Part shown: one piece after another, positions 22,843 to 32,592 of the stretch
How the letters are laid out: each line of letters opens with the position of its first letter
Numbering within the stretch: position 1 is the first letter of the stretch
Source of the DNA: Moniliella sp. 'wahieum'
Taxonomy: Eukaryota > Basidiomycota > Moniliellomycetes > Moniliellales > Moniliellaceae
Assembly (NCBI GenBank): GCA_003971905.1
Contig: RSEE01000014.1
Coordinates: 744,001-808,000 of the forward strand
Direction: 5' to 3'
Length of the DNA: 64,000 bases
Made by a program: the position numbers and the translations under genes
Notes under the pieces: model-generated
Told to the model about the DNA's origin: nothing
What the model saw: the letters and a program-made list of their open reading frames with translations, nothing else
Database searches by the model: none

Positions 22843-22847
22843 AGTGG
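22843..22847. other. Target site duplication AGTGG, left copy
   Basis: AGTGG immediately precedes the left LTR (TGTTGACTG...) and is repeated exactly after the right LTR at 24196-24200. A 5-bp duplication is the normal footprint of an LTR-retrotransposon integrase. Confidence 0.85.
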
Positions 22848-23087
22848 TGTTGACTGTGATCCTCTGGCTCCCAGTCGGTAGACCAGGTTCGCCTCGGTTC
22901 CATCGGCTTCCACGCTGACGTCCCTGCGTGTCACTGTCCCTGTGCCCTGCACTCTCTCCTGTGTGACTCACTGTCCCTGTGCCTAGTCCAGCCTCCTATA
23001 TAGATGCCTCTGTACCCAGACCCAACTCTGGCTCCAATCCATCACCTTCTCCTCATCCTTCTGCCCGTCCGGCTCCCTAGGCCAACA
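22848..23087. repeat. Left LTR (240 bp)
   Basis: Begins TGTTGACTGTG and ends GGCCAACA, with 5-bp inverted ends TGTTG/CAACA. A TATATAG word near 22999 could serve as promoter. It matches 23956-24195 exactly at an offset of 1108 bases. Confidence 0.85.
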
Positions 23088-23157
23088 GAGCTACAATCTG
23101 ATCCCCCCGGAAGGGGAGCGCTCTTCAAGCAAGGGTTAACCCTAACCCAACAACACC

Positions 23158-23236
23158 ACCGCCACAATCGGCACCTTACCGCCACAATCGGCATACTACC
23201 GCCACAATCGGCATACTACCGCCACAATCGGCACAC
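23158..23236. repeat. Four tandem copies of a 20-bp unit inside the miniature LTR element
   Basis: ACCGCCACAATCGGCA plus four variable bases (CCTT, TACT, TACT, CAC) is repeated four times. It lies about 70 bp inside the left LTR, just after a CCCTAACCC word. It may be a structural or packaging signal, but nothing shows this directly. Confidence 0.8.
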
Positions 23237-23955
23237 TCGTCCCCCACAGATGGGGCAATGATTTTTAGGGACAACACACGACGGAACAAAACGTGTCGGG
23301 TATCGTCAACGAGACGAAATTCCTCCAACGACAAAACGGCGCAGGCGAATCGCAGAAAGCGGGGGTGGCTGCTCATCAAGTGCCCCACCCACGGCTACAC
23401 GCCCCGGATTGCCAATTCATCCGGGGCACCTGGGGAAAGGATGGGGGGGGGTGGTCACCCAACTTCTTCCACTCCTCTTTTTCAACAACAAAGAGAACCC
23501 AAACAGATCAAGACGGTTGACGCATAGCGCCCGTTCATTTCCCATGCCCAATGGACCCCACTGGCACCAGGCATGCGGAACCAAACAACTACCAAACGCA
23601 TCCAATTTTGATGCCAAACGACCTTGGACCGCATTTACTCCAAGTTTCCAATTTTCTTTCACTACACCTATAACTGGTGCTTTTTACTTTTGCCCACCAA
23701 ATCGCTTCGGGGCGCAACCCCTACTACTTTACTTCTAAGACTTCTACAAGCATCTGGCGGTCGCACAATACACCAACCACAAGCGCTCGGCTCGTTCAGG
23801 TGTCATCCTGGACAGCGGGGGTGTAGGCCAGTCGTGTGGCCATGCACAACTCCAGGCCATTCGTCCCGGTTGCCACTCAAGTCCTCCCCTCTCTACATCC
23901 ACTGGCAGGAGCTCATCCCACAACCGATGTCTCCGGGTTCCCTGGCCAGCGGGGG

Positions 23956-24195
23956 TGTTGACTGTGATCCTCTGGCTCCCAGTCGGTAGACCAGGTTCGC
24001 CTCGGTTCCATCGGCTTCCACGCTGACGTCCCTGCGTGTCACTGTCCCTGTGCCCTGCACTCTCTCCTGTGTGACTCACTGTCCCTGTGCCTAGTCCAGC
24101 CTCCTATATAGATGCCTCTGTACCCAGACCCAACTCTGGCTCCAATCCATCACCTTCTCCTCATCCTTCTGCCCGTCCGGCTCCCTAGGCCAACA
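23956..24195. repeat. Right LTR (240 bp)
   Basis: Identical to 22848-23087 and followed by the AGTGG target duplication at 24196-24200. Confidence 0.85.
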
Positions 24196-24200
24196 AGTGG

Positions 24201-25443
24201 CCAAAGGGCCCCCTAGCACGGCGTGAGTCTGACACTTGAGCTGCTCAATGTCCCCACCCACAGATGGGACACCAGGCTTACAGCATTGCAGGAGAGTGAG
24301 GCGGGTGAAGCTCGAAGCCTCAGACCTGAGGCCCTGTGACACGTGAGAGATCTAAGGCCAAAGACGACAATGGTGCCGTGGGTCACAAAGTTAAGCAGTA
24401 GGGTGCCCTTTGAACGTTGAACACTGCCATATGCCTTGAAGCTTGACGTTGCTTCCCATTGCCGAGCCCGAAGCAAAAGAAAAACTGGGTGCGATGTAAA
24501 AGTACCACCGCTCGAACAGACTGGTAGTGGGCAATGCGTCAAACATTTGGAACATCTTGCAGTGTCCAGCGCACCATCTGGTCCACCGAGAGCCCATGAT
24601 CGCGTGCGGAAGAACTTGTTTCACGAACTTGTCGCGTAGCAGCCATTATGCATTGACAGCGTTTATAACGTTTAACTGTTTAATTGTCTCCATACCCCTT
24701 TTGTTCCGCTCCCGACGGAATGGCACCTGTTTCCGTCGGCATGGAAATATCCGTTTGCCATGGGCCTCCAGAGCAACAGCTAGCCATTCGTCACTCCTCC
24801 CCCTTTCTTCAGCTACTGGTCAAGGCGGCCTCAAAAACAATCCTATGCACATCTGGAGCATACTCCACCAGATACGGGGCACCTCCTTCAGATAGCTGGG
24901 CGTATGTCGTGAATGAACAAGCCCGTTTCCGTTAGACTTACAACAACGCCGATTACAAATCGCCAAACCTTTCTCTCGATGGAATCGTTGGGTGTACTGA
25001 AACCCAACGTGCTCAACGTCAACCTCGGGGGAAATGAGGGAATGAGATGAATCAGTATCTTTTTGCGGGGAGGGGATAGAGAGGGAACATGATGAAGCCT
25101 GGAGACTGAGCTAGGTTGGCACAGACCCGAGAGTGGAGACGCCATATGAAGGTGCGCCATGGCAGGTACGAGTGGGAAGAAATGGCTAACCAACACCACG
25201 ATGGTGGGTCAGCAACGAACAGGGACAGGGAAGGGGCATGGAAGCAGGAGATGATAAGGACTCACCAGCAGCTACCTTGCCCGTTCCCCTCAAGAGAAGA
25301 AGTGCCGACAGCGGTCACGCCATCGAACAGCGCCACCAGCACGGGCGTATCCCAGCACTTGGAAATAGCAAGATGGAGCAGATCCAGCCTACCGACGCGC
25401 GGCTGCTCTGGGGCCAAGCCAAAATGGAATAGGGAACGACAAG
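24201..25443. other. Intergenic region
   Basis: No conserved protein is seen. A GTTGAAC-type word occurs near 24412. It contains the 3' flank of the mitochondrial uS8 gene. Confidence 0.45.
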
Positions 25444-25910
25444 TTACATGGCTTTGGCCACCAGCTCGCCGCCGCAACCCACACGCACAGCATCCTTGAT
25501 TTCCATGAACCCCCTTGGTCCCGTGTTGATGATACCCACTTCACCGAGGCGAAGAGGAGGCATGTACTTTGCGCGGCGGCCCGTAGCAAGCTTCATCAGC
25601 TCGTCACGCTCGAAAATGAGTTTCCTTCCCGGCTTGGAAACCATCTTGAAATACTCAAGCACTGCGCGGTCATCGGCGCGGTACTTGAGGTCGATCCAAA
25701 ACCTGCGGTCGCCATGGGAGGGGGCGTGGATCCAAGCAGTGGGGGTGCGGGACCTGGTTGGTGGCGGGAGATGTTGGAGAGGAAGCCTTGGTTGAGCAGC
25801 ACCATGGCCATGCCCAAGTTGTCGTGGGTGGCCGCCACGGGAAGCGTGCGCACGCCGCGGCGCGCACCGTTCTGGATGCGCAACACAAACTCGGCAATGG
25901 GAGCCAGCAT
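25444..25910 (-). CDS. Mitochondrial small-subunit ribosomal protein uS8m
   Basis: This is a component of the mitochondrial small ribosomal subunit. The start MLAPIAEFVLRIQNGARRGV resembles the S8 N-terminus, and NLGMAMVLLNQGFLSNISR matches the second helix. After a frame change the C-terminal half has RRFWIDLKYRADDRAVLEYF, VSKPGRKLIF and GEVGIINTGPRGFMEIKDAV, then GCGGELVAKAM before TAA. The SKPGRK turn and the G-I-x-x-T-x-x-G-F-M core are S8 hallmarks. The frame changes once in a C-rich stretch near 25730-25745, probably by loss of one C. The length, about 155 residues, is normal. It is divergent from the TFIIS gene. Confidence 0.88.
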
Positions 25911-26184
25911 TGGGCAGCACGCGGGCGCCGGCGAGGGGGGGGGGTGGGGGGGTGGGAAGGGGGAGCGGGCGGTACAGGCAGCCTCCAGCCCAAGAAGAAG
26001 GATCGGGGCGGGCGGAATGGAGACGCGGGAGGCGGGCGGAATTGGCCTGGGCGCAGCCGAGGCCCGGCAATTGCTCGGTTGCGACTTTGCCTCGCTCAGC
26101 TGTGCACTTGGCCGAGGCGCTTGCTCATCTCTCTCGCGCAATCGCACGTTTTTCGGCAGCACGCGGCTTGTGCACTGGCCTGCC

Positions 26185-27514
26185 ATGCCGCTTTCGTTTG
26201 AAGAGATGCGCGAGGTGCGGGCGCGCTCAGCAAGGCGTGGGCGCTGGCGCGTGGAAAGACGTGGAGGCGCTGCTCAAGCGTCTGCGCGACCATGCCGAGC
26301 CCACTGAGGAACAGATCCGCTCCACCAAGTTGGGCAAGACCATTGGCACGCTGCGCAAGTCCACCGAGCCCCACATCTCCGATTTGGCAAAGGCCATCGT
26401 CAAGAAATGGCGCAACAAGGTCGAAGCCGACAAGGGCAAAGACGGCAAGAGGAAGGCCGAATCCAAGCGTACGTCGTGTGACCATGCCCCATTCCCATAC
26501 TCGCTTGTTCGGATACTGATCGCTGTCCATCTGCATGTAGCTTCCACCTCTTCCAAGACAGACCCTCCCAAATCGGCCTCGCCTGCACTGTCTGTTTCTC
26601 CCACCAAGCCCTCGCCGGCTCCCACTGCTACCTCGCCAACGAAACCAGCCAAGCCGACTCCTTCCTCGTCTACTTCCAAGCCTGCCGTGCCCCGAAGTAC
26701 AACCAAGATTGACTTTGATGTTCTCGGGGACCGAGTTAGGAATGCTTGTCTTAAGCTCTTGTTCCAAAGCCTCGAAGTTGACTTGAAGGACGGTGAGTTG
26801 CACGTCTCCCATGATCGATGATCCTGCCAAGGAGACTGCGTACTGACCGGAATCCCGTCTTGTCAGACAAGGTGGTTGCCTACGAGATGGCGCTTGAGAT
26901 TGAGAAAGCTGTTTTTACCAAGTGTGGGAACGGTGAGACAAATGGGGAGTACAGGACCAAGGTGCGTTCGCTTTCTCTAAATCTCAAGGACAAGAACAAC
27001 CCTGCGTTGCGACAAGGCGTACTTGATGGTCAGATCGATCCTGCTGCGCTGGTGACGATGACTCCGGCTGAGATGGCCTCGGACGCGCGCAAAGCCGAGC
27101 GCCAGCGGCTTCAGGCACAAAATTTGTTCAATGCCCGCGCTGCTGAGCCACAGGAAGCCGAGACGGACATGTTTGAGTGCTCGCGCTGCCATCAGCGCAA
27201 GGTGCGCTACTTTGAGAAGCAGACGCGTAGCGCTGACGAACCCATGACCGGTACGTTTTTTCTTTTTCTATGCTTTGCGTTTTGAGATGGACACTAACGT
27301 GCTGCACTTTGGGCTACAGTGTTTTGCACCTGCACCAACTGTAACTTCCGGTACGCGTGGATCCGGCTCCTTTCTCTTGCCTGCTTTGCGAGACGTACTA
27401 ACCTCCCTTGTGGTTCCTTTGGGTGTGGCCTTCGCATCTGCTCTCTGCGGTTCCTCCTTCAGCTGGAAGTTTTTCATGAGCATGTCTTGCTGGAGGTGGA
27501 GCAGATCGGGTTAA
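26185..27514 (+). CDS. Transcription elongation factor TFIIS
   Basis: TFIIS rescues backtracked RNA polymerase II by stimulating transcript cleavage. The N-terminal bundle (about 26185-26470) has AWKDVEALLKRLRDHAEPTE and STKLGKTIGTLRK. A Ser/Pro linker follows a 72-bp intron (26469-26540). The central domain begins DVLGDRVRNACLKLLFQSLE, is interrupted by intron 26793-26866, and continues KVRSLSLNLKDKNNPALRQG. The zinc ribbon has FECSRCHQRKVRYFEKQTRS then the invariant acidic pair in SADEPMT. Intron 27251-27319 precedes FCTCTNCNFR, and intron 27351-27462 precedes WKFF. Two single-base losses near 26227 and 26240 break the first helix. The protein ends with about 14 extra residues after the usual W-K-F terminus. 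Confidence 0.92.
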
Positions 27515-28405
27515 GCACAAGGCCGAAGCTAAGCCCCAGGCACGTATTCATCCGATCCACCGTCGGATTCGTACCGTGCCACAGGCGCCAAATGTCAGAT
27601 GTCAAACGTGATGCATACACCTTCATCTGTTACATGTTACTGCTTCGCTCGGGCTAGATGGACTAGCTGGCTAGCCTGCATCCTCGAATAAAAGACTACA
27701 AACAGCTTCGAGGGCCCACTTGCAGGGTACATGATCTGCCTATCTGGATGGCAGTCAGTCCACTCGGCGTGCTCGCGTCTACGCCCAAGTGTGGGTTGGT
27801 TGCGATGCAGATAGAGAGCTTGCCTATTACTACGCTAACGTTGATGCGCCGTGAGGCTGCACGCCCGCGGCTGCTGCCACCAATACCCCCACACCACTCT
27901 TTCACAGCCTCCTGTCACCATAAGTCCACCGCCGCATCTCTCTTGTCTCCACTCATCTATAGCCTCAGGACTGCGCCAACACCCGTTGGGAGCTTCTGTC
28001 GTGCAAGGAGGGGACGGAGGGCGAATCTGAGTGGGTCAGATGGTGGACAAAACGGCATATCTTGCTAGGCGCACAAAGTTACCCTGTCTCTCGCTGGTGC
28101 AGTCCACGCGCATGCTGTCGTGGTTCAGGAGATAGGATAGCCTAGCGCAGGATGATCATTGCATTGTCTTCCTGGGTTCAAGAAAGCAAACTGCAAGACA
28201 ATGTCTTGTCTTTTAACCTGGGGGGTGACGGAGGATGAGGCCTGAGGGCAGGCAGGAAACAGATCGTGGCATGATATGTAAAAGGCAACAGGAAAGGAAG
28301 CGGCGGGGGGGCATGTCCATTGTTGCCATAGAGGCGGTCACAGCTAGCCGCGAGAGGACGAGGTTAGCAATCCAGGGTACCTTTCCCTTACAAAGGAGAG
28401 CCGTG
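27515..28405. other. Intergenic region between TFIIS and CYC8 (convergent)
   Basis: No gene is seen. It carries the 3' ends of two convergent genes. Confidence 0.5.
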
Positions 28406-31400
28406 TTACGCCTCTGGCAATTCCCCTTCTTCCGCCTCCCCCTCCTCTGGCTCCGAATCCAGTGATCCATCGCAACCGGCGCCACTGCCGGAGCTGGCGG
28501 AACAGGCAGATCCGACTTGGTCGCTTCGATCGGGACAGGGGAGCGGGAGCGGGAGCGGCAGTGGGAGGGAGAACGCGTGGAAACGTGCGTCTTGCCATTC
28601 AGCTTGACCAAGTCCGGCCTGTCCTCAGCCTCCAGCCCATCCCTGCAGCGGGAGAGGGGCCTGCCAACGTGGGGGGCACAGACTCCGGCTTGGGGGAGTA
28701 GGCTCTGGCAATTGCGTTTCTTCCTCCTGGTCATGGCCTTGCGCAGCGACGGACGCAGGTTCAGGCTCTTGCTCGGGCTCAGGTGCAGATTGAGCCTCTT
28801 GCCCCTGCTCCTGCTCTTGCTCCTGCTCCTGCTCTGCTCTTGCACTTGTTCTTGTTCTTCCTCGCTCCTGTTTGGGCTCCTGTTCCGGCTCCTGCTCCGG
28901 GACGTGCTCTGGCACCTGCTCTCGCTCCTGCTCCTGCTCCGCCTCCTGCACTGACACCTGCTCCGGCTCCTGTTCCTGTTCCGGCTCGGGCTCTTGCTCT
29001 TGCTCCGGCTCTTTGTCATGCACCTTGGCAGGCACAGAACCCTTCTCAGGCTCTTGCCCAGGTTGTTCCCCAGTAACATGTTGCGACACTGGTGTGGGCG
29101 GGCCGCGTTCCGGCTCCTGCTCTGGCTCCGGGGGTCGCTCCGACCCAGACTGGGACGGGGGTGCAGGGGCTCGTCCGCACCTGCACCCGTGTCCGCGTGC
29201 GCCTGCACCTGAACCGGAACCGGAAACCTGGCGAGGGGACCGTGGCGGTGGCGGGTGTGGGGGCGAGACGGGCGTGGGCGAGTAAGCGCGCCAGGAGCAG
29301 GATGCGACTCGACTCTTCTCGCGCTCCGGCTCGGTGGGGTCCTCAGTCGCTCAGGCAGCGAGGGCGGGCGTGTGGTTGCGGCTGTCGTTGGCGAGGCCGT
29401 GGTCGTGGGCTCTGCGTCCTGGGCTACGGGCCAGGAGCGGCGTTGGAGCGAAGTGGCCAAGGCGGATTGCGGTCCGGTTCGCTTCCCGATTCCCTCCCGA
29501 TCCCCATCCCGATCCCCATCCAGGTCCTCATCCAGGTCCATCCGGTCATCTTCCTCCTCCCCTGCGCCCGGGTGGGAATCGGCGGGCGCAAGCGACGCAG
29601 ATCCGTTCGGCTGGCGCGGGGGCGGCAACGATCCGTCTGCCTCGCCCGTACCGGCGGGAGGACTGGCTTGCCGAGCCACGTGCCCGGGCTCGTCAGCCGC
29701 CAGCAGCCGACTTGTCCTCTGGCGGGCGCGCAGGAGCACGATCCGAGCCAGTTTCCCCGCCTGCCGCGGGGGCGAGTCGCGCAGTTCATCCGACTCTTCC
29801 GTCTGGCCCGCGCGGACCGCGTGTGGCAAGCTCTTCTTTTCGTCGGTTTGCCCGCTGCCTTGGACGCAGGCGGACTAGGTTGCGAGCCCACCAGGGACCC
29901 GTCCACTGCGCCCCACCCGCACGAGGCTTGGCTTTGGTTCCACTGGACGACCTCGGTTTCTGGCTTGCGTTCCCAGTCGCCGCAGGTACATCCGACGCCA
30001 CTCGTTCCGTCCTCCTGGTAGCGCAGCCGCAGCCAACGGCGTTGGCGCCCGTGCTGGCATCGCATCAGGAGCCGCTGCCACCAACGGCATCGGAGCCGAG
30101 AGTGGCGGGCGGGTGCAGACGCAGGCGCCGACACAATGCCGCGTGCCATCCCGGCCCCACTCGCCGCCAGACCCAACAGCGCCGCTGCACACCATCGTCC
30201 TCCCGCGACCGACTAGCGCGTACCGTCGACGTCAAGGGCGTGTCCGAATCGCTGTCGGATGCGCCGGTTTGGCCGTGGCCAGGGCGGGGCAGACTTGCGT
30301 GCGGCCGCAGCGGGCTTCTTCTTGCTCCCGCCACCGCTGCTGGCCCTTGCCCAGTGACCGGGGCAGGTGTGGGGTCGGGGTCGAGTTGGAGGTAGAGGTG
30401 GCCGCGGACGCGGACGCACGCGGTTTGCGTTTGCGCGCGGCGGTCGTGGTGATCGCCTGGGCCGCTGGCGTAGCAAGTAAGGGCGATAGGGCGCCGCCAG
30501 AGGGCGTCTTTTTCCGAGTACGTTTCTTTTTGTCCTTGTCGTCTTTTTTCGCTGCGCCCGCACCCGCACCCGCACCCGCACGCGCAACGGGCGAGTGCGC
30601 ACTGTGCAGCGGCCGATCCGAGCTGTCGGACCCAGAAGGAGGGCGACGGACCGGGTCAGCGGCCATGGCGCCGGCCGGACCGGGCGGAGGCGGGAAAAAC
30701 CCAGGACCGCGCCCGAGCGCCATCCCGCCCGAGCCAGGGCGAAACCCAGCGGGGGGAGGAACGCTGGACGCAGACCAGTCCGGCTCGACCGGCGCGCCGT
30801 CATACCCGGGTCGCGGGTACGGCAGGGGCGGGGGGAAGGAAGGGTGGGGGCCATATGGCGGTGGGTAGGGCGCGCCTTGTTGCAAGGGAGGCGGTGGGGG
30901 ACCCATTTGGGACCCCATCTGCGATCCCATCGGTCCCATCGGGCCCATCGGGCCCATCCGCGCCGGCCCACCCGCCGGACGGGGGGCACCCAGTACCGAC
31001 ACACCGGGTGGCCCGGATGGTGCGTACGCCGATCGGAATTCCCGCTCGGGCGGTGGGAAGCGATGCAAATCCATCCCGGGCTGGCCATGCCGTGGCGGAG
31101 GTAGCTCGGCATCAGCAGGATGGGGTAGGCGCTGTTGCTTTGTGCTGGTGGGGGCGGGAGCAACGGCGCACCGCGCGCACCCGGAGGAGGTGAGACAGGC
31201 GACATGTGGACCCCATTGGGCGCCGCACCCGGCGCAATGCGCACTGGACTGCCCGGATTCGCGGCGCCGGCACCTGCGCCTCCGCCGCCGGGGCGGGCCA
31301 TCGTGGAAGGCGAGGCAGATTCGGCCGGTCGGCTTGGTTGCGTAGCGCGGCAATACGTTCCTGAACATGCGGTTATTGGGATCGAGGTTGTGGGCGCGAA

Positions 31401-32592
31401 CGTAGGCGTCGAGCGCGTCGGCGGTCTGGTTGTTGCACGACTCGTACAAGTGGCCCAAGTCAATCCAGACTTCGGGAATGTCGGGGTTGAGGCGAATGGC
31501 GCGCGAGTACGCGTCGAGCGCGTCGCGGTACTGGTGGATGGTGTAGTACAACGCGCCAATCGAAGACCAAAACTCGGGGTCCTTGTTATTGCGGTACACG
31601 GCTTGTTGGTACGCCTCGTAGGCCTTCTCGTAGTTGTCAGAGGCCATGTAGGCGCGGCCGAGCAGGTACCAACTCTTTGCATCGTCCCCGTCCGATTTGA
31701 GTGAGACAGTGAGCAGCTCCACCGCACGGTCCTGGTCGGTGAAGCCAGTGTCGGGCTGGTGGTAGAGCCAGCCAAGCTGCTGGAGCACTTTGGCATGGGT
31801 CGGGATGCTGGCCAGCACATTCTCGTACGCCTCCTTGGCCGCCACAAACTGCTTGTCCATTTCGCATACATGGCCGATTTGGAACCAAATGTCGACCTGG
31901 GTCAGCGGGGGCGGGGGGTTGGGCAGGATGTAGCGGAAGCACTCGTTGGAGGCGGCGTATTTCTCCTGCTGCTTGTAGATGATGCCGAGGCGGAAGTAGA
32001 TTTCGTTGGCTTTGTCATAGTCGGGGTCGATGCGGACGACAGAGGCAAAGGCCTCCTCGGCGTGGTCGAGACTGCCGTACCGGTCATAGAGGATGCCGAT
32101 GCCGTACCAGAGACGAGGCTCCTTGGGGTTGGGGAGGTGGTAGAGGGCTTGTTGGTAGGCCATGTAGGCCTTCTGGAGGTCGTCGAGCATCAGGTAGCAG
32201 TGGCCCAGGGCGCCCCAGGCCTCGCCATCGTCGGGGGCGAGGGCGAGGGCCTGCTGGAAGGCGTCGACGGCAAGGGGGTAGTCGTCGTTGGCGCGGTGGA
32301 CGGCGGCGACGCCCTTGAGGGCGGGCACGGAGCGGGGGTTGTGGCGAAGGGCGTGCTGGTAGGCATCGAGGGCCTCTGGGGAGGCGCCCATGGCATCGGC
32401 GGCGCTGCCGATGGCGAGCCAGGCCTGCTCGTTGGCGGCGGCGAGGCGGGCGGCGGCGGGGTGGAGGGGTGGGGGGGGGCGTCGGGGGCGTCGGGGAGGC
32501 TGGGGGGGGTGGGTGCGGGCGGAGGGCGGCGGGCGGGGGGGGCATGGCGGCGGTGGCGGCGGGGGCGGCGGGGGGGAGTGGGCGGGGGGCAT
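28406..32592 (-). CDS. CYC8: Cyc8/Ssn6-type TPR corepressor
   Basis: Cyc8 partners Tup1 in a general corepressor recruited by DNA-bound regulators. From the chosen Met (32592) a Pro-rich leader precedes about ten tetratricopeptide repeats: ANEQAWLAIGSAADAMGASP, ALRHNPRSVPALKGVAAVHR, RLWYGIGILYDRYGSLDHAE, then WFQIGHVCEMDKQFVAAKEA and SWYLLGRAYMASDNYEKAYE, to VWIDLGHLYESCNNQTADAL. This matches Ssn6 repeat by repeat and is uninterrupted. After the TPRs the protein is Pro/Gly/Met-rich (MGPMGPMGPMGSQMG), then basic, then a Glu/Pro/Gln repeat region (28740-29000). The end is acidic (EPEEGEAEEGELPEA, TAA at 28406). The frame shifts several times after about 31340 in this low-complexity tail. The open frame upstream of 32592 is GC-driven. 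Confidence 0.85.
28740..29000 (-). repeat. CTC/CTG-rich repeat encoding Glu/Gln/Pro repeats in the Cyc8 tail
   Basis: An irregular hexanucleotide-type repeat (plus strand TGCTCCTGCTCC) is open in all minus frames. One frame gives EPEQEQEPEP-type acidic repeats, another Ser-Arg repeats. Given the acidic end of the protein, the Glu-rich frame is the likelier one. Confidence 0.6.

Larger units (their letters stand above)
22848..24195. mobile_element. Miniature non-autonomous LTR retrotransposon (TRIM-like), apparently intact
   Basis: Two directly repeated 240-bp LTRs (22848-23087 and 23956-24195) start TGTTG and end CAACA. They are identical as I read them and are flanked by the 5-bp duplication AGTGG. 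The internal part is only 868 bp. A short purine run (GCGGGGG, 23949-23955) abuts the right LTR where a polypurine tract belongs. No gag, protease, reverse transcriptase or integrase is seen, so mobility would depend on a partner element. I could not identify the tRNA primer site with confidence. Identical LTRs imply a recent insertion. Confidence 0.85.
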
